64,000 nucleotides of DNA from NCBI RefSeq assembly GCF_000007925.1, contig NC_005042.1, forward strand, positions 806,001 to 870,000, in the 5' to 3' direction. The notes beneath the pieces were generated by a model. That model saw nothing but the letters and a program-made list of their open reading frames with translations. It did no database searches and was not told the origin of the DNA. The position numbers and the translations under genes were made by a program. This DNA is from Prochlorococcus marinus subsp. marinus str. CCMP1375 (GTDB lineage: Bacteria; Cyanobacteriota; Cyanobacteriia; PCC-6307; Cyanobiaceae). This document shows, in pieces, positions 7,913-20,123 of this stretch; position 1 is the first letter of the stretch; every line of letters begins with the position of its first letter.

Positions 7913-10900
7913 ATGCCACGACGTAACGATATACGTCGCATATTAATTCTAGGCTCTGGACCTATTGTCATAGGCCAAGCTTGTGAATTTGATTATTCAG
8001 GGACACAGGCCTGCAAGGCACTTAAAAAAGAAGGGTTTGAAGTTGTTTTAATCAACTCTAATCCTGCTTCTATAATGACTGATCCTGAAATGGCAGACAG
8101 GACTTACATTGAACCTTTAACTACAGAAGTTATTACGAAAATAATTGAATTGGAGAAACCAGATGCTCTGTTGCCAACAATGGGAGGTCAAACAGCCCTT
8201 AATGCAGCAGTTGATCTTGCAGAAAAAGGCATACTCCGTAAATTCAAGATTGAACTTATTGGTGCTGATTTAGAGTCAATTAATAAAGCTGAGGATAGAC
8301 AACTATTCAAAAATTCGATGGAGAAGATAGGTGTGAATGTATGTCCTTCTGGCATAGCTTGTAATATTGAAGAGGCAATAAATGTTGGTTCAAATATAGA
8401 AAGTTTCCCAAGAATTATTAGACCTGCCTTTACCCTAGGTGGAAGTGGTGGTGGGATTGCTTATAATCAAGAAGAATTTATATCGATATGTAAGTCTGGC
8501 TTAGAGGCAAGTCCAGCCTCTCAAATACTAATAGAAAAATCCCTCTTAGGTTGGAAAGAATTTGAGTTAGAAGTAATGCGGGATAATGTAGATAATGTTG
8601 TGATTATTTGCAGCATAGAAAACATAGATCCAATGGGAATACATACAGGAGATTCGATTACAATTGCGCCTGCTCAAACCTTAACTGACCGTGAGTATCA
8701 GAGATTAAGAGATCAATCTATAAAGATTATTAGAGAAATAGGAGTAGAAACAGGAGGTAGTAATGTTCAATTTGCGGTTAATCCAGTTGATGGAGAGGTT
8801 GTTGTTATAGAGATGAATCCAAGAGTTAGTAGGTCTTCAGCGCTAGCAAGTAAAGCTACTGGGTTTCCCATAGCAAAGATTGCAGCACTTTTGGCAATTG
8901 GTTATAGACTTGATGAAATTTTGAATGATATTACTGGTAAAACCCCTTGTTGTTTTGAGCCAACTATTGATTACATTGTTACCAAAATACCCAGGTTTGC
9001 CTTTGAAAAGTTTAGTGGAAGTCCTCCTATCTTAACTACTTCTATGAAATCAGTTGGAGAAGTTATGGCAATAGGTAGGAGTTTCGAGGAGTCTTTTCAA
9101 AAAGCACTAAGATCTTTAGAAATAGGTTTATCAGGATGGTCTTATGATTGTGAAAATATAAACATTAGCCTTAAAGATATAGATAGGTTATTGCGAGTAC
9201 CATCGCCAGATAGATTAATGGCGATAAAGATGGCTATGTATCATGGTAAGAGTGATCAATATATTAACTCCCTTTCTAATATTGATATATGGTTTTTATC
9301 AAAGCTTCGAAATATAATGGAAGCAGAAAATAACAAACTACTAGGTAAAACCATTCTAGATTTAGATTATGACTCTATGTTTGAATTAAAGAAATTAGGA
9401 TTCTCTGATTCACAAATAGGATTTTTAGTTGGTGAAGATGAATTACGAGTACGTTCTTTCAGGAAGGATCTAAATATAAAACCAGTTTATAAAACAGTAG
9501 ATACATGTTCATCAGAGTTTGAATCAAATACACCTTACCATTATTCTACTTATGAAAGAACTTTTAAAGAAATTATTAAAGATGGTAGTTTAATAAATAA
9601 GTCTTCTGCTAATGAAGTTATTCAAAATCAATACAGGAAAATTCTAATACTTGGAGGAGGACCTAATCGTATAGGTCAAGGAATAGAATTTGACTACTGT
9701 TGTTGTCATTCTTCTTTCCAGCTTCAGAAAGAAGGTTTTCAGACAATTATGTTGAATAGTAACCCTGAAACGGTTTCTACTGATTATGATACAAGTGACA
9801 GCCTTTATTTTGAGCCACTTACTTTTGAAGATGTTTTAAATGTAATTGAACTTGAGAATCCTGAAGGTATAATTGTACAATTTGGAGGTCAGACTCCCTT
9901 GAAACTAGCAATGCCAATTCTTAATTGGTTAGATACTAAAGAAGGTAAAATGTCTGGTTCTAAAATATTTGGTACATCACCTAAATCAATAGATCAGGCT
10001 GAGGATAGAGAACAATTTGAACATATTTTAAGAGAATTAAGAGTTCGTCAACCTTCGAATGGAATAGCAAGATCTATTTCTGAAGCAGAAAAAATAGCCA
10101 ATAGAATTTCATACCCTTTAGTGGTTCGACCTTCATACGTTTTAGGTGGACGAGCCATGGAAATTGTTTATGACTCTCAGGAATTGAAGACTTACATGAA
10201 TAAAGCTGTAAAAGTAGAGCCTGACCACCCTGTTTTGATTGATGAGTATTTGGAAAATGCTATAGAAGTTGATGTTGATGCCTTATCAGATTCATTTGGT
10301 AATGTTGTTATAGCAGGGCTTATGGAGCATATAGAACCAGCGGGCATACATTCGGGAGATTCAGCATGTTGCCTTCCATCCATTTCACTTTCTGACTCTT
10401 CAATTAAAACAATTAAGGAATGGACTAATTCTTTAGCGAAGTCACTGAATGTAATAGGTCTTATTAATCTTCAATTTGCAGTACAAAGAGATGACAATGG
10501 CGAAGAGAAAGTATTCATAATCGAAGCTAATCCGAGAGCCTCCCGAACTATTCCTTTTGTTTCAAAAGCTATTGGATGGCCTTTGGCTCGTTTGGCTACC
10601 AGTCTTCTGATAGGGAAAACTCTTCATCAAATTGGGATATTGAATGAGCCAGTACCTCCCCTACAAACTATAAAAGAGGCTGTAATGCCCTTTCGTAGAT
10701 TTCCTGGATCAGATAGCGTTCTAGGTCCAGAAATGCGCTCAACTGGGGAAGTGATGTCATCGGCTAAAAATTTTGGTATGGCCTACGCAAAATCAGAACT
10801 TGCAGCTGGAGAAGCTTTGCCTACAAAAGGAATAGTTTTTCTTTCAACTCACAATCGAGACAAGCCAGCATTAATTCCAATTGCACGTCGCCTTGTGGAT

Positions 10901-11239
10901 TTAGGGTTTGGTTTGATTGCAACTTCTGGAACTGCAGAAGTTATCTCAAATGCGGGAATTGATGTCAGCTCAGTTCTTAAAGTTCACGAAGGCAGACCTA
11001 ACATTGAGGACGTTATTCGTTCAGGCCAAATTCAATTAATTATAAATACTCCTATAGGAAGACAAGCAATATATGATGATAAATATCTTAGAAGAGCAGC
11101 TTTAGATTATTCAGTACCAACTCTTACTACTTTAGCTGGAGCAAGAGCAGCAGTAGAAGGAATTTGCGCCTTACAAAATGAGCCTATATCTGTTACCGCA
11201 CTACAAGATATTCATTCATTGGTTACTTTTCATGGATAG
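7913..11239 (+). CDS. carB: Carbamoyl-phosphate synthase large subunit
   Basis: 1108 aa, full length. It makes carbamoyl phosphate from glutamine-derived ammonia, bicarbonate and two ATP, feeding pyrimidine and arginine synthesis. The two homologous ATP-grasp halves are visible, each opening with a Rossmann-like segment ([19 protein letters not shown] near residue 12; [17 protein letters not shown] near residue 580) and carrying the Glu/Asn metal-binding motifs [11 protein letters not shown] and EANPRASR. The last about 140 residues form the MGS-like allosteric domain (starting around [10 protein letters not shown]). The start [12 protein letters not shown] is the usual one. It is a single transcription unit between divergent DUF3318 and a convergent small gene. 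Confidence 0.97.
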   Translation: MPRRNDIRRILILGSGPIVIGQACEFDYSGTQACKALKKEGFEVVLINSNPASIMTDPEMADRTYIEPLTTEVITKIIELEKPDALLPTMGGQTALNAAVDLAEKGILRKFKIELIGADLESINKAEDRQLFKNSMEKIGVNVCPSGIACNIEEAINVGSNIESFPRIIRPAFTLGGSGGGIAYNQEEFISICKSGLEASPASQILIEKSLLGWKEFELEVMRDNVDNVVIICSIENIDPMGIHTGDSITIAPAQTLTDREYQRLRDQSIKIIREIGVETGGSNVQFAVNPVDGEVVVIEMNPRVSRSSALASKATGFPIAKIAALLAIGYRLDEILNDITGKTPCCFEPTIDYIVTKIPRFAFEKFSGSPPILTTSMKSVGEVMAIGRSFEESFQKALRSLEIGLSGWSYDCENINISLKDIDRLLRVPSPDRLMAIKMAMYHGKSDQYINSLSNIDIWFLSKLRNIMEAENNKLLGKTILDLDYDSMFELKKLGFSDSQIGFLVGEDELRVRSFRKDLNIKPVYKTVDTCSSEFESNTPYHYSTYERTFKEIIKDGSLINKSSANEVIQNQYRKILILGGGPNRIGQGIEFDYCCCHSSFQLQKEGFQTIMLNSNPETVSTDYDTSDSLYFEPLTFEDVLNVIELENPEGIIVQFGGQTPLKLAMPILNWLDTKEGKMSGSKIFGTSPKSIDQAEDREQFEHILRELRVRQPSNGIARSISEAEKIANRISYPLVVRPSYVLGGRAMEIVYDSQELKTYMNKAVKVEPDHPVLIDEYLENAIEVDVDALSDSFGNVVIAGLMEHIEPAGIHSGDSACCLPSISLSDSSIKTIKEWTNSLAKSLNVIGLINLQFAVQRDDNGEEKVFIIEANPRASRTIPFVSKAIGWPLARLATSLLIGKTLHQIGILNEPVPPLQTIKEAVMPFRRFPGSDSVLGPEMRSTGEVMSSAKNFGMAYAKSELAAGEALPTKGIVFLSTHNRDKPALIPIARRLVDLGFGLIATSGTAEVISNAGIDVSSVLKVHEGRPNIEDVIRSGQIQLIINTPIGRQAIYDDKYLRRAALDYSVPTLTTLAGARAAVEGICALQNEPISVTALQDIHSLVTFHG

Positions 11240-11253
11240 ACTCTATATTTATT

Positions 11254-11481
11254 TTAGGGGATTGGATCTATATCTTTAAGCTTTTCATTAAGTTGTTTTG
11301 CTAATGATTGTCTGCCGATTGCAAGTACTTTTAAAGTATCTTCATAAAGACGTAATTGATTATCAGATATTTGTAAACCTTTGACGATTTCTTTTAATTC
11401 ATTAGGCAAATTATTTATATTGTATCTTTTCCCATCGAAAGTAAGAATAGGTTCTGGCTGTTCATTTGAGTAATTAGACAT
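11254..11481 (-). CDS. DUF6447-like small cyanobacterial protein
   Basis: 75 aa, acidic and soluble. The pattern LTFDGKRYNINNLPNELKEIV, a glutamine-rich helix, and KVLAIGRQSLAKQL resemble the small DUF6447 family found in cyanobacteria and phages. Function is unknown. It is convergent with carB with a 14-base gap and has its own ATG. Confidence 0.65.
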   Translation of the reverse strand: MSNYSNEQPEPILTFDGKRYNINNLPNELKEIVKGLQISDNQLRLYEDTLKVLAIGRQSLAKQLNEKLKDIDPIP

Positions 11482-11555
11482 AAAATAAAATCTTGATATC
11501 TAATTTTAACTTTGATATTACTTTTCGCAATCCTTTTTGGAATAAATGATATTAT

Positions 11556-13298
11556 TTATTCCTTTATATTCCTAATAAATTGCTTTTCGCATAACTCTCT
11601 ATATTTTCCATTTTTGTTCATTAGTTCATCATGGCTGCCTATTTCTTTAACTCTACCTTGTTCCAATAGAATAATATTATCTGCTTCTTGAGTTGTAGAT
11701 AAGCGGTGAGCTATTATTAATACTGTTCTATTTTTCATGGCTTGGTTTAGGGCCATTTGAACAGATCTTTCAGCATCCGCATCTAGTGCACTTGTAGCTT
11801 CGTCCAATAATAATATTGATGGGTTATCAAGTAATGCTCTAGCTATGGATATTCTTTGTAGCTGACCACCAGACAAGTTGGTGCCACTTTCTTCTATATA
11901 GGTATCGTATTGTTCAGGCATATTCATTATGAAATCATGCGCATTTGCTATTTTTGCTGCATTTATTACCTGATCCTTTGTTGATTCTCTACCAAAACGT
12001 ATGCTTTCTAATATAGTTCCTGACAATATATTGACCTTTTGAGGGACAATAGCCATTAAACTTCTAACATCACGAGAATTTGTTAAGGCTATATTATTCC
12101 CATCTATGAATATTGCTCCTCTCTGAGGAACTAGAAATTTGAGAAGAAGAGAAAATATTGTACTTTTACCAGCACCTGATGGTCCTACAAGTGCTACTTT
12201 ATTGCCGGGCTCAATCTTTAAATTTAAATTGCTAATTACTGTATTTCCATCTTTATAAGAAAAGGACAAGTTATCTATGATGATCTCACCTTTGTTTGTT
12301 GTAGTTTTAATGGGAGTAAGGTCTGACGATTTTTCTCTTGGTGCCCTTTCTATATCTTTCAATCTTCTTAGTGATGCTTTACCTTGTTGAAGTTCATTGA
12401 AATTTGTAGTTAAATGACTTATTGGATCGATTAACATTAATAATGCAGCAAAGAAACTACTAAAACCTTGACCATCTATTGCTCCTGCTTGAATTCTAAG
12501 AGCGCCAATCGCTAAAACAACTAGAATGCCAAATGCTTCAATAAAACCTATTACTGGATGTTGAAGAGCCAGTTGCTTTAATGCTTTGTATTTAGCATTT
12601 CGATGCAAATCAACTTCTTCGTTAAACCTTTTTTGTATCCAATGTTCTGCTCCATAAGCTCTAATTAGTGGTATTATTTGAATAGTTTCTGCTAATAAAC
12701 TTGCAAGATTACTAATTCTTTCTTGGCTCCTTTCCTCTGTCTGCAATACCTTCTCTCCAAACTTACCAACTAAAAATGATATCATTGGAGCTAGAAATAA
12801 TGTTGCTAATGCAAGATTAATATCTAAATACACCATATAACCTATTACAGCTATCAACTGAAAAATGCAAGGAACAGTATCTTGAACTGTCTTGTAAATG
12901 ACTTCTCCAACTCGATCTGCATCTTCAGTTAGCCGATATGTAATATCTCCTGAAGATAGTTTTTGAAGTGATTCAATCTCTATTCCTTGTAATTTACTAA
13001 ACAGATCTTCTCTAATATCTTGACTAATCTTAAGTGCTGGTTTAGCTAGGACAGTATCTTGAATATATTGAGATAACTTTTGGACTAAAAATACAATTAA
13101 AGCTTCCCCAATTATTTTTAATACGACATCAAGATTACCTTCACCTATTGCTGGAATTAATCGACCAGCAAGCCATGCGAGTATTGGCCAGCAGACTACA
13201 TATATAAGCATAAATATTGCACCAGTTGCTAATTCTTTCAAATAGGGAACTAAATTAGGGATTAGTTTCCTGAAGCTAGATTTAGAGCTTGGAATCAT
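11556..13298 (-). CDS. ABC exporter, MsbA/multidrug type (fused membrane and ATPase domains)
   Basis: About 580 aa. The first 300 residues form a six-helix exporter membrane domain. An ATPase domain follows with Walker A GPSGAGKST, signature LSGGQ, Walker B LLLDEAT and the H-loop in IIAHRLST. Such half-transporters work as homodimers in the inner membrane, flipping lipids or exporting drugs; the substrate is not evident. A longer frame begins with TTG at 13331, but the ATG at 13298 gives a normal N-terminus and avoids overlap with the divergent S4 gene, so it is preferred. Stand-alone transcription unit. Confidence 0.88.
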   Translation of the reverse strand: MIPSSKSSFRKLIPNLVPYLKELATGAIFMLIYVVCWPILAWLAGRLIPAIGEGNLDVVLKIIGEALIVFLVQKLSQYIQDTVLAKPALKISQDIREDLFSKLQGIEIESLQKLSSGDITYRLTEDADRVGEVIYKTVQDTVPCIFQLIAVIGYMVYLDINLALATLFLAPMISFLVGKFGEKVLQTEERSQERISNLASLLAETIQIIPLIRAYGAEHWIQKRFNEEVDLHRNAKYKALKQLALQHPVIGFIEAFGILVVLAIGALRIQAGAIDGQGFSSFFAALLMLIDPISHLTTNFNELQQGKASLRRLKDIERAPREKSSDLTPIKTTTNKGEIIIDNLSFSYKDGNTVISNLNLKIEPGNKVALVGPSGAGKSTIFSLLLKFLVPQRGAIFIDGNNIALTNSRDVRSLMAIVPQKVNILSGTILESIRFGRESTKDQVINAAKIANAHDFIMNMPEQYDTYIEESGTNLSGGQLQRISIARALLDNPSILLLDEATSALDADAERSVQMALNQAMKNRTVLIIAHRLSTTQEADNIILLEQGRVKEIGSHDELMNKNGKYRELCEKQFIRNIKE

Positions 13299-13316
13299 TT
13301 GCTTAGAAGTATTTTT

Positions 13317-13532
13317 ATGAAATTGGATCAATTCTTAAAATGGCTTGGTTTGGTTGAGTCTGGAGGTCAAGCTAAGCACCTGATAATTTCAGGACTAGTA
13401 AGTGTAAATGGCATCACCGAGACAAAACGAGGCAGGAAGCTTGTTGTGGGAGACATTGTCTGCTTAGCAAAGAAAGAGTACATCTTTTCAAAGAATGAAC
13501 CATCAGGCCGTAAGTTAGAGAATAGCGATTAG
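13317..13532 (+). CDS. S4-domain RNA-binding protein (YbcJ/YaaA type)
   Basis: 71 aa from ATG at 13317 (MKLDQFLKWLGL). Almost the whole protein is an S4 fold: SGGQAKHLIISGLVSVNG followed by a basic KRGRKL and GDIV. Small stand-alone S4 proteins bind structured RNA, often ribosomal or tRNA. The gene starts 18 bases from the divergent exporter and ends 15 bases before tpiA, with which it is probably co-transcribed. Its exact target is unknown. Confidence 0.8.
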   Translation: MKLDQFLKWLGLVESGGQAKHLIISGLVSVNGITETKRGRKLVVGDIVCLAKKEYIFSKNEPSGRKLENSD

Positions 13533-13547
13533 TTAATGAGGTAACGA

Positions 13548-14279
13548 GTGAGGAAAACTGTTATTGCTGGTAACTGGAAGATGCATATGACATGCTCTTC
13601 TGCAAAGGAATATATCGACAAATTTATTCCCTTTTCTAAGGAGTTCCCATCAGATCGTCATGTTGTTATTGCTCCCCCTTTTACTGCTATCTCAACTTTA
13701 GCTTCACTTTTGCAGGGTACAAATATTCAACTTTCCAGTCAGAATGTTCATTGGGAGGATACAGGTGCTTTTACGGCAGAAATTTCTCCATCTATGCTTT
13801 TAGAACATGATGTACGTTATGCAATTGTTGGGCATAGCGAACCACGAAAATATTTCAGTGAGAGTGACGAACAAATAAATCTTAGAGCTAGATCAGCTCA
13901 ATCAAATGGCTTAATACCAATTGTTTGCGTAGGTGAAAGTATTGAACAAAGAGAGAGGGGAGAAGCAGAAAGAGTTATCAGAAGACAAGTAGAGCAAGGA
14001 TTAGAACAAACAGATTTAACGAAACTCGTAATTGCCTATGAACCTATTTGGGCTATTGGAACAGGTAAAACTTGTGAATCAAATGAAGCTAATCGTATAT
14101 GTGGCTTGATTCGTGAATGGGCAGGATTCTCTGATTTAATTATCCAATACGGAGGCTCTGTAAAACCGGCCAACATTGATGAAATCATGTCAATGAGTGA
14201 TATCGATGGTGTTTTGGTTGGAGGAGCTTCTCTTGACCCTGAAAATTTTGCTCGAATTGCAAATTACCAATCAATTTAA
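13548..14279 (+). CDS. tpiA: Triose-phosphate isomerase
   Basis: 243 aa, complete TIM barrel. It interconverts dihydroxyacetone phosphate and glyceraldehyde 3-phosphate in the Calvin cycle and glycolysis. Visible residues are N9 and K11 in AGNWKMH, catalytic H96 in IVGHSEPR, catalytic E165 in [12 protein letters not shown], and the phosphate-binding YGGSVKP and GVLVGGASL loops. The gene starts with GTG at 13548, fixed by the conserved [11 protein letters not shown] terminus. It overlaps the start of folP. Confidence 0.97.
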   Translation: MRKTVIAGNWKMHMTCSSAKEYIDKFIPFSKEFPSDRHVVIAPPFTAISTLASLLQGTNIQLSSQNVHWEDTGAFTAEISPSMLLEHDVRYAIVGHSEPRKYFSESDEQINLRARSAQSNGLIPIVCVGESIEQRERGEAERVIRRQVEQGLEQTDLTKLVIAYEPIWAIGTGKTCESNEANRICGLIREWAGFSDLIIQYGGSVKPANIDEIMSMSDIDGVLVGGASLDPENFARIANYQSI

Positions 14280-15105
14280 TAGACCTTGGCCTAAAGGTTG
14301 GAGAGGCAATACCAAAATTATGGGAGTAATTAACGTTACTCCCGATTCATTTAGTGATGGAGGTGAATACCTTGAGCCATTAGAAGCATATAAAAAAGCT
14401 TCTGAATGTATAGCTGCTGGTGTTGATGTAATAGATGTTGGAGGACAAAGTACTAGGCCAGGAGCAAAGACTATTTCACCAGAGAAAGAGCTTCAAAGAA
14501 TAATGCCGATGTTAAAATTATTACGTAAAAACTTTCCAAATATATTGATTTCTGTTGATACATTTTATTCAAAAGTTGCTAAAGAAGTTATAGAAATTGG
14601 TGTAGATTGGATAAATGACATTAGCGGAGGTCGTTTAGATCCAAAAATACGAAATGTTGTTGCAAGTTCTAATTGTCCTTATGTAATTACACATAGTAGG
14701 GGTAATAGTTTTGATATGAATAATTATGCTTTTTATAATGATGTTGTTGAAGAAGTTTATATGGAACTTATGCAAAATGTAGAAGAAGCACTTGCCGCAG
14801 GCATTTCTAATAAATTAATTTTAATTGATCCTGGACTTGGCTTTGCCAAGAACAACATCCATAATTTAACTTTGTTATCGAACCTTGAGAAATTTACAGA
14901 TAGCCAATACCCCGTTCTTGTAGGCCCTTCCAGGAAAAGGTTTATAGGACATGTCATTAATGAGCCAGATGCAAGGAAAAGAATCTTTGGTACAGCAGCA
15001 GTAACTTGCAGATGTGTTCAAGCTAAGGTAGATATTATTAGAGTTCACGATATTAAAGAAATCAATCAAACAATAAAAATGGCTACAAGTTTATGGCCAT
15101 TTTAA
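14257..15105 (+). CDS. folP: Dihydropteroate synthase
   Basis: About 282 aa. It joins p-aminobenzoate to the pterin pyrophosphate in folate synthesis. Signature motifs are [15 protein letters not shown] near the N-terminus, [32 protein letters not shown] and GPSRKRFIG. No ATG lies ahead of the first conserved strand except deep inside tpiA; the TTG at 14257 gives a normal length and overlaps the end of tpiA by 23 bases. GTG at 14197 or TTG at 14248 are alternatives. Translational coupling to tpiA is likely. Confidence 0.93.
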   Translation: MQITNQFNRPWPKGWRGNTKIMGVINVTPDSFSDGGEYLEPLEAYKKASECIAAGVDVIDVGGQSTRPGAKTISPEKELQRIMPMLKLLRKNFPNILISVDTFYSKVAKEVIEIGVDWINDISGGRLDPKIRNVVASSNCPYVITHSRGNSFDMNNYAFYNDVVEEVYMELMQNVEEALAAGISNKLILIDPGLGFAKNNIHNLTLLSNLEKFTDSQYPVLVGPSRKRFIGHVINEPDARKRIFGTAAVTCRCVQAKVDIIRVHDIKEINQTIKMATSLWPF

Positions 15106-15125
15106 TCCCTTATTATAAATAGACA

Positions 15126-18100
15126 TTAATCTGTATCAACACCTTCAATTTTGTCTTCTACTTCTTGGTAGAGCTCTTTTAATCTATCAATATTTTCTTC
15201 TGAAGTATCCCAATATCCTCTACCATTAACTTCTAAGAGTGTTCCAACAATTCTACGAAAACTATGTGGATTTAGCTCCATTAGTCTTTTCCTCATCTCT
15301 GGATCATTTATAAAGGTTTCATTAGATTCTTCATATACAAAATTATCAACCTGTCCACTAGTTGCGCTCCAACCTAATGTGTAATTTAATCTATTAGAAA
15401 CTTCTCTAACACCTTCATAACCTGAATTGAGCATTCCTTCATACCACTTTGGATTTAGTAACTTTGTTCTTGAGTCAAGTCTAATTGTTTCGCTTAGTGA
15501 TCTGACTTGAGCATTTGCTGTAGTCGTATCAGCAATATAACTATTAGGTTTTTTCCCATCATCTCTTAATTTTGAAATTAAGTTTGTGGGGTCTGAATCA
15601 AAGTAATGACTTACATCAGTAAGAGATATTTCCGATGAATCAAGATTTTGGAAAGTTACATCTGCTGTTTTCATAACAGATTCAAATACCTCTCTATTCT
15701 GATTCATTTCACCTGGATTATCAGCATCAAATGCATATGTTTTCCTTGATAAATACATCTCTTGCAGCTCATTTTCTTCTTCCCATGTGGAATTCTCTAC
15801 AGCTAAATTAACGTTTGAGCTATAACTTCCACTTGAATTAGAAAAAACTCTACAAGAGGCTTCTCTTAGTGAGATTCCTTCTGATTCAGATTGCTGTAGT
15901 GAATGTTTTCTTACAAAATTATCTTCTATAGGTTCATTTGCTTCAGCTGCCATCTTTACAGCTTGATCTATTAAGGCCATTTGATTAATAAATAAATCTC
16001 TAAATACACCTGAACAATTAACTACGACATCGATTCGTGGTCTTCCAAGCTCTTCAAGGGGGATCAATTCTAATTTATTTACTCTACCAACAGAGTCTGG
16101 TTTGGGCTTTACTCCAACAAACCACAATATTTGAGCAAGCGATTCCCCATAGGTTTTAATGTTGTCTGTACCCCAAAGGACACAAGCAATAGTTTCTGGC
16201 CAAGTTCCTTGTTCTTCCTTTTGTTTCTCTATTAATTTATCAACTACTCCTTTGGCTGAAGCTACAGCAGCAACTGTTGGGATTGATTGTGGATCAAGGG
16301 CATGTATGTTTTTTCCACTTGGTAGTACGTTTGGATTTCTAATTGGGTCGCCACCAGGTCCGGGCAAAACATAGTCTCCATCTAAAGCCCTAAGTAAGCT
16401 ATCCATTTCTTTATCTGCGCATATCTGATTAAGACAGAATCGTAGATATTCAAAAAGTGTATCTAACTCTTTTATATTTATATTCTTATAACCATTTTTA
16501 ATGCATTTGCTAAACCATGGAGAAGGCAGATTAAATCCTAATCTTTTTATAAATTCAATTATTCTAGTAAATAAACTCTTCTTAAGATTAACTCTCCCAT
16601 TGGTTCCAGTAAGGGAAAGGACAAGAGCTCTAACTGCTTCTCTTGATGTATCTGTTATTTGTTTATTTAGTTCGACATACTTTAGTTCACCTTTATTATT
16701 ACCTTTATATATTTCTTCTATATCTTTGCCAATAGCTTCAGCAAGTAATCCTGGAAGGGATCTTATCTTTTCTTGCTCTCTTTCAAGTGCTGCAATGCTT
16801 ACTAAACTTGCTATTGCTTCTTCTGCAGTAGGGGGCATTCCTATTGTATGAAGTCCGCATGGTAGTAAACGGCTTTCTATTTCCATAAGTTGTCCATATA
16901 TTGCACCTACTATTGAATCCCTTTCTTCTAGATCAAGAGCAGAAGCTTCAGTTTCTGGTAATTTGACGTCTTTATCAAGATTGCATTTTTTAGATGTCTC
17001 TATAATTGCATTTACTATTTGAATACCTCTTCCACTTTCTCTAAGTTGTTGATAGGAACCCACTAATTCACTTAATTCTTTTAAACCTTTATATAGACCT
17101 GCGTTTTCTGCAGGAGGTGTTAAATAGCTAATGGTTGAAGCATATCCTCGTCGTTTAGCAATTGTCGCTTCAGAAGGATTGTTTGCAGCGTAATAATAAA
17201 GATTAGGCAATCCACCTATTAGTGAGTCTGGATAGCATGTTTCACTCATCCCCATTTGCTTGCCGGGCATGAATTCTAGTGATCCATGAGTTCCAAAATG
17301 AAGCACTGCATCAGCTTCCCATACTTTTTCTAGATAGGTATAATATGCGGCAAATCCATGATGAGGACTGGCGCTTTTTGAGTAGAGCAATCTCATTGGA
17401 TCACCTTCATAACCAAATGTTGGCTGAACTCCTACAAATACATTCCCGAAATGACATCCATATATAAGTAGGTTTTGTCCATCACTATTTAGATTGCCAG
17501 GAGGTTTCCCCCAGTTTTCTTCTAATCTTTCTGAATAAGGAGTTAGTTTTTCATATTCATTTACGCTCATTCGATGAGCAATAGTTAGTTCTGGAGAACC
17601 TTCTAGAGCTTCAGGGTCATTTATTAATCTTCCCATCAAACCTTTTGCATCTTTTGGTAAATCCTTAATTTCATATCCTTTTAATTGCATTTCTTGCAGG
17701 ACTCTATGAATTGAGCCAAATACATTGAGGTAGGCAGCAGTTCCAACATTTCCTTTATCAGGAGGAAAACTAAAAACTGTTATTGCTAGTTTCTTAGACT
17801 TTCTGGGTTTGATTCTTAAAGAGGACCATTTGATAGCTCGCTCTGCTATAGCATCTACTCTGTCTTGGAGAGTATGAGCCTTACCAGTTGCATCATCCCT
17901 TCCTGATAAAACAATTGGCTCGATAGCTCCATCTAATTCTGGTATGGCAATTTGAAGTGCCACTTGAACTGGATGTAAACCAAGATCGCTACCTTCCCAT
18001 TCTTGTGTTGTTTGAAATACAAGGGGTAAAGCAACCATGTATGGCCGGTTTAATTTCTTAAGTGATTCAATTGCTTTTGGATGATCTTGTCTTGCGGGAC

Positions 18101-19139
18101 CACCAACTAATGCAAACCCTGTCAGGGAAACCACTCCATCAACTAAAGGTGTTGAATTTTCTTCTGGATCATAGAAAAATTCTTCAACAGGCTTAGAAAA
18201 ATCAAGTCCACCGCAGAAGATTGGAATAACTGTTGCTCCTCTATATTCGAGTTCTTGTATTACAGCAACATAATGTGCATCATCTCCAGTAACTATATGA
18301 CTCCTTTGAAGTACAAGTCCTACAACAGGACCTTTCAGAGATTTATCGCTTAGATCCTTCCTGCTTTTTGTCCAATTACGGTATTCTTTAATATCTTCGA
18401 ACATTTTAGGCGCCAATGGATGCCAAATTCCTAAATCAGGAAAAACCTCTGGTTCTTTAACTTCAATTTCTAATTCAGATTTATCAGAATTTTTGTCAAT
18501 GACATATTTATCAGCAAGTAATAAAAAAAAGTTTCTCAAATTTTCTGGAGTACCGCCGATCCAATACTGAAAACTGAGAATGAAATTCCTCGCATCCTGA
18601 GCTTTTTCTACTGGAAGATATTTAAGAATTGAAGGAAGTGTATTTAGAAGCTTTAACATCGAATCTTGAAAACCTGCCCCACCTGCCTCTTTTCTTTTTT
18701 TCATAAAATCGCCAATAAGGCTTTTACTTTGGCCAAGTTGTGCCATTGAAAAAGAACCAAGCTTGTTAAGCCTCATTACTTCTGGCATTGATGGGAAAAC
18801 TACAGCAGCTTTTAACTTGTCTCTATGAGGTTCAACAGCAGCGACAACTTTTTGCGCTAAATCTTCTATGAAAATAAGTGAGCCTATAAAAACATCTGCT
18901 TTTTCAATATCTGCTTGGAAATCAGAATAATTTGTTGAGTCTCTAAGTTCTTCAATTAGATATCCATTTAAATCAATGCCAACATATCCATTTTGTTGGT
19001 TAAGGGTTTTAGCTGCTTCGGTTAAGGCGTTTTGGTACTGAGGTTCTAGGACTAGATAGACTATTTTCATTATGAATTTATGACTTTGGCCCTCTACAGG
19101 CAATACTCTGCGATTTGCTGAGCGAACCTGAGTAAACAT
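15126..19139 (-). CDS. chlH: Magnesium chelatase subunit H
   Basis: 1337 aa, the usual length of cyanobacterial ChlH, starting with the typical [12 protein letters not shown]. ChlH binds protoporphyrin IX and, with ChlI and ChlD, inserts Mg2+ as the first committed step of chlorophyll synthesis. It belongs to the CobN/Mg-chelatase family. Recognisable stretches are [29 protein letters not shown] and [14 protein letters not shown], all around the porphyrin-binding core. It is convergent with folP (20 bases) and divergent from dapB (137 bases). ChlI and ChlD are not in the window. Confidence 0.97.
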   Translation of the reverse strand: MFTQVRSANRRVLPVEGQSHKFIMKIVYLVLEPQYQNALTEAAKTLNQQNGYVGIDLNGYLIEELRDSTNYSDFQADIEKADVFIGSLIFIEDLAQKVVAAVEPHRDKLKAAVVFPSMPEVMRLNKLGSFSMAQLGQSKSLIGDFMKKRKEAGGAGFQDSMLKLLNTLPSILKYLPVEKAQDARNFILSFQYWIGGTPENLRNFFLLLADKYVIDKNSDKSELEIEVKEPEVFPDLGIWHPLAPKMFEDIKEYRNWTKSRKDLSDKSLKGPVVGLVLQRSHIVTGDDAHYVAVIQELEYRGATVIPIFCGGLDFSKPVEEFFYDPEENSTPLVDGVVSLTGFALVGGPARQDHPKAIESLKKLNRPYMVALPLVFQTTQEWEGSDLGLHPVQVALQIAIPELDGAIEPIVLSGRDDATGKAHTLQDRVDAIAERAIKWSSLRIKPRKSKKLAITVFSFPPDKGNVGTAAYLNVFGSIHRVLQEMQLKGYEIKDLPKDAKGLMGRLINDPEALEGSPELTIAHRMSVNEYEKLTPYSERLEENWGKPPGNLNSDGQNLLIYGCHFGNVFVGVQPTFGYEGDPMRLLYSKSASPHHGFAAYYTYLEKVWEADAVLHFGTHGSLEFMPGKQMGMSETCYPDSLIGGLPNLYYYAANNPSEATIAKRRGYASTISYLTPPAENAGLYKGLKELSELVGSYQQLRESGRGIQIVNAIIETSKKCNLDKDVKLPETEASALDLEERDSIVGAIYGQLMEIESRLLPCGLHTIGMPPTAEEAIASLVSIAALEREQEKIRSLPGLLAEAIGKDIEEIYKGNNKGELKYVELNKQITDTSREAVRALVLSLTGTNGRVNLKKSLFTRIIEFIKRLGFNLPSPWFSKCIKNGYKNINIKELDTLFEYLRFCLNQICADKEMDSLLRALDGDYVLPGPGGDPIRNPNVLPSGKNIHALDPQSIPTVAAVASAKGVVDKLIEKQKEEQGTWPETIACVLWGTDNIKTYGESLAQILWFVGVKPKPDSVGRVNKLELIPLEELGRPRIDVVVNCSGVFRDLFINQMALIDQAVKMAAEANEPIEDNFVRKHSLQQSESEGISLREASCRVFSNSSGSYSSNVNLAVENSTWEEENELQEMYLSRKTYAFDADNPGEMNQNREVFESVMKTADVTFQNLDSSEISLTDVSHYFDSDPTNLISKLRDDGKKPNSYIADTTTANAQVRSLSETIRLDSRTKLLNPKWYEGMLNSGYEGVREVSNRLNYTLGWSATSGQVDNFVYEESNETFINDPEMRKRLMELNPHSFRRIVGTLLEVNGRGYWDTSEENIDRLKELYQEVEDKIEGVDTD

Positions 19140-19276
19140 CTCTTTATCAGATAGGTATTTTCACCAAGCCTACTTTTATATGTGTCTTAACTGTGGCTTT
19201 TAACTAATGGCTGTTACATCTGATTTTATGAGTTCATATCATTAAGAAAATTATTTTGTTTATCAATTCGTCTCCA

Positions 19277-20107
19277 ATGGAAAAAATACCTGTCCTTGTT
19301 GCTGGAGCTCTAGGGAAAATGGGTTCTGAAGTTATCAAAGCTATTTACAAGTCAAATGATTGTGAACTTGTCGCAGCTATAGACAATGCTAATGAAATGG
19401 AAGGAGTTGATATAGGAACAGCTCTTGGAATGGATCAGATGGATGTTGCTGTAACTGCAGATCTAGAGGGTTCTTTATGTGTGGCCAGCCAGTCAGTGCG
19501 GAATTCATCTGGTAATGCTGTTCTCATTGACTTTACACATCCAAATGTTGTTTATGAACATTCGAGAGCGTCTATAGCCTATGGCGTTCACCCTGTAATT
19601 GGAACAACTGGACTTAGCATTGTTCAGTTGGAAGAACTTAGAGAATTTGCGAACAAAGCCTCTATTGGAGCTGCAATAATCCCAAATTTTTCAGTGGGTA
19701 TGGTTCTACTGCAGCAAGCAGCAGCAGCAGCAGCATCTTTCTATGATTATGCAGAATTAACAGAATCTCATCACAATCAAAAAGCAGATGCACCAAGTGG
19801 TACTTGTATTAAAACAGCAGAAATAATAGAAGAAATCGGCAAGTCTTTTAACAAAACCACTATCAAAGAACAAGAATCAATAAAAGGATCAAGAGGAGGA
19901 CTAAGAGAAAGTGGACTTCGTCTTCATTCAGTTCGCCTTCCTGGAATTGTTGCTCAGCAACAAGTTTTATTTGGTTCACCTGGCGAAACTTATTTATTAA
20001 GTCATAACACCATCGATAGATCTGCATACATGCCTGGAGTTTTGCATACAATTAGAAAAGTCAGACATCTAAAATCACTTGTTTACGGCTTAGAAAAAAT
20101 CTTATGA
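19277..20107 (+). CDS. dapB: 4-hydroxy-tetrahydrodipicolinate reductase
   Basis: About 276 aa from ATG at 19277 ([10 protein letters not shown]). A longer TTG start at 19256 exists but adds nothing conserved. It is NAD(P)H-dependent and acts in lysine and diaminopimelate synthesis. The nucleotide-binding GALGKMG is near the N-terminus; the catalytic region [14 protein letters not shown] contains the His pair and Lys. A serine-glycine rich end of the domain ([11 protein letters not shown]) is present. It is followed after 16 bases by an uncharacterised membrane protein gene. dapF lies 39 kb away at 59.3 kb. Confidence 0.95.
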   Translation: MEKIPVLVAGALGKMGSEVIKAIYKSNDCELVAAIDNANEMEGVDIGTALGMDQMDVAVTADLEGSLCVASQSVRNSSGNAVLIDFTHPNVVYEHSRASIAYGVHPVIGTTGLSIVQLEELREFANKASIGAAIIPNFSVGMVLLQQAAAAAASFYDYAELTESHHNQKADAPSGTCIKTAEIIEEIGKSFNKTTIKEQESIKGSRGGLRESGLRLHSVRLPGIVAQQQVLFGSPGETYLLSHNTIDRSAYMPGVLHTIRKVRHLKSLVYGLEKIL

Positions 20108-20123
20108 TTATTAGTTATAAAGC

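Noticed and set aside
16159-17467. Several open frames on the plus strand inside chlH
   Set aside because: They are antisense shadows of a well-conserved gene with no ribosome-binding sites or protein-like features.
19256-19276. TTG start for dapB
   Set aside because: Adds seven nonconserved residues, while ATG at 19277 begins at the conserved [10 protein letters not shown] strand.
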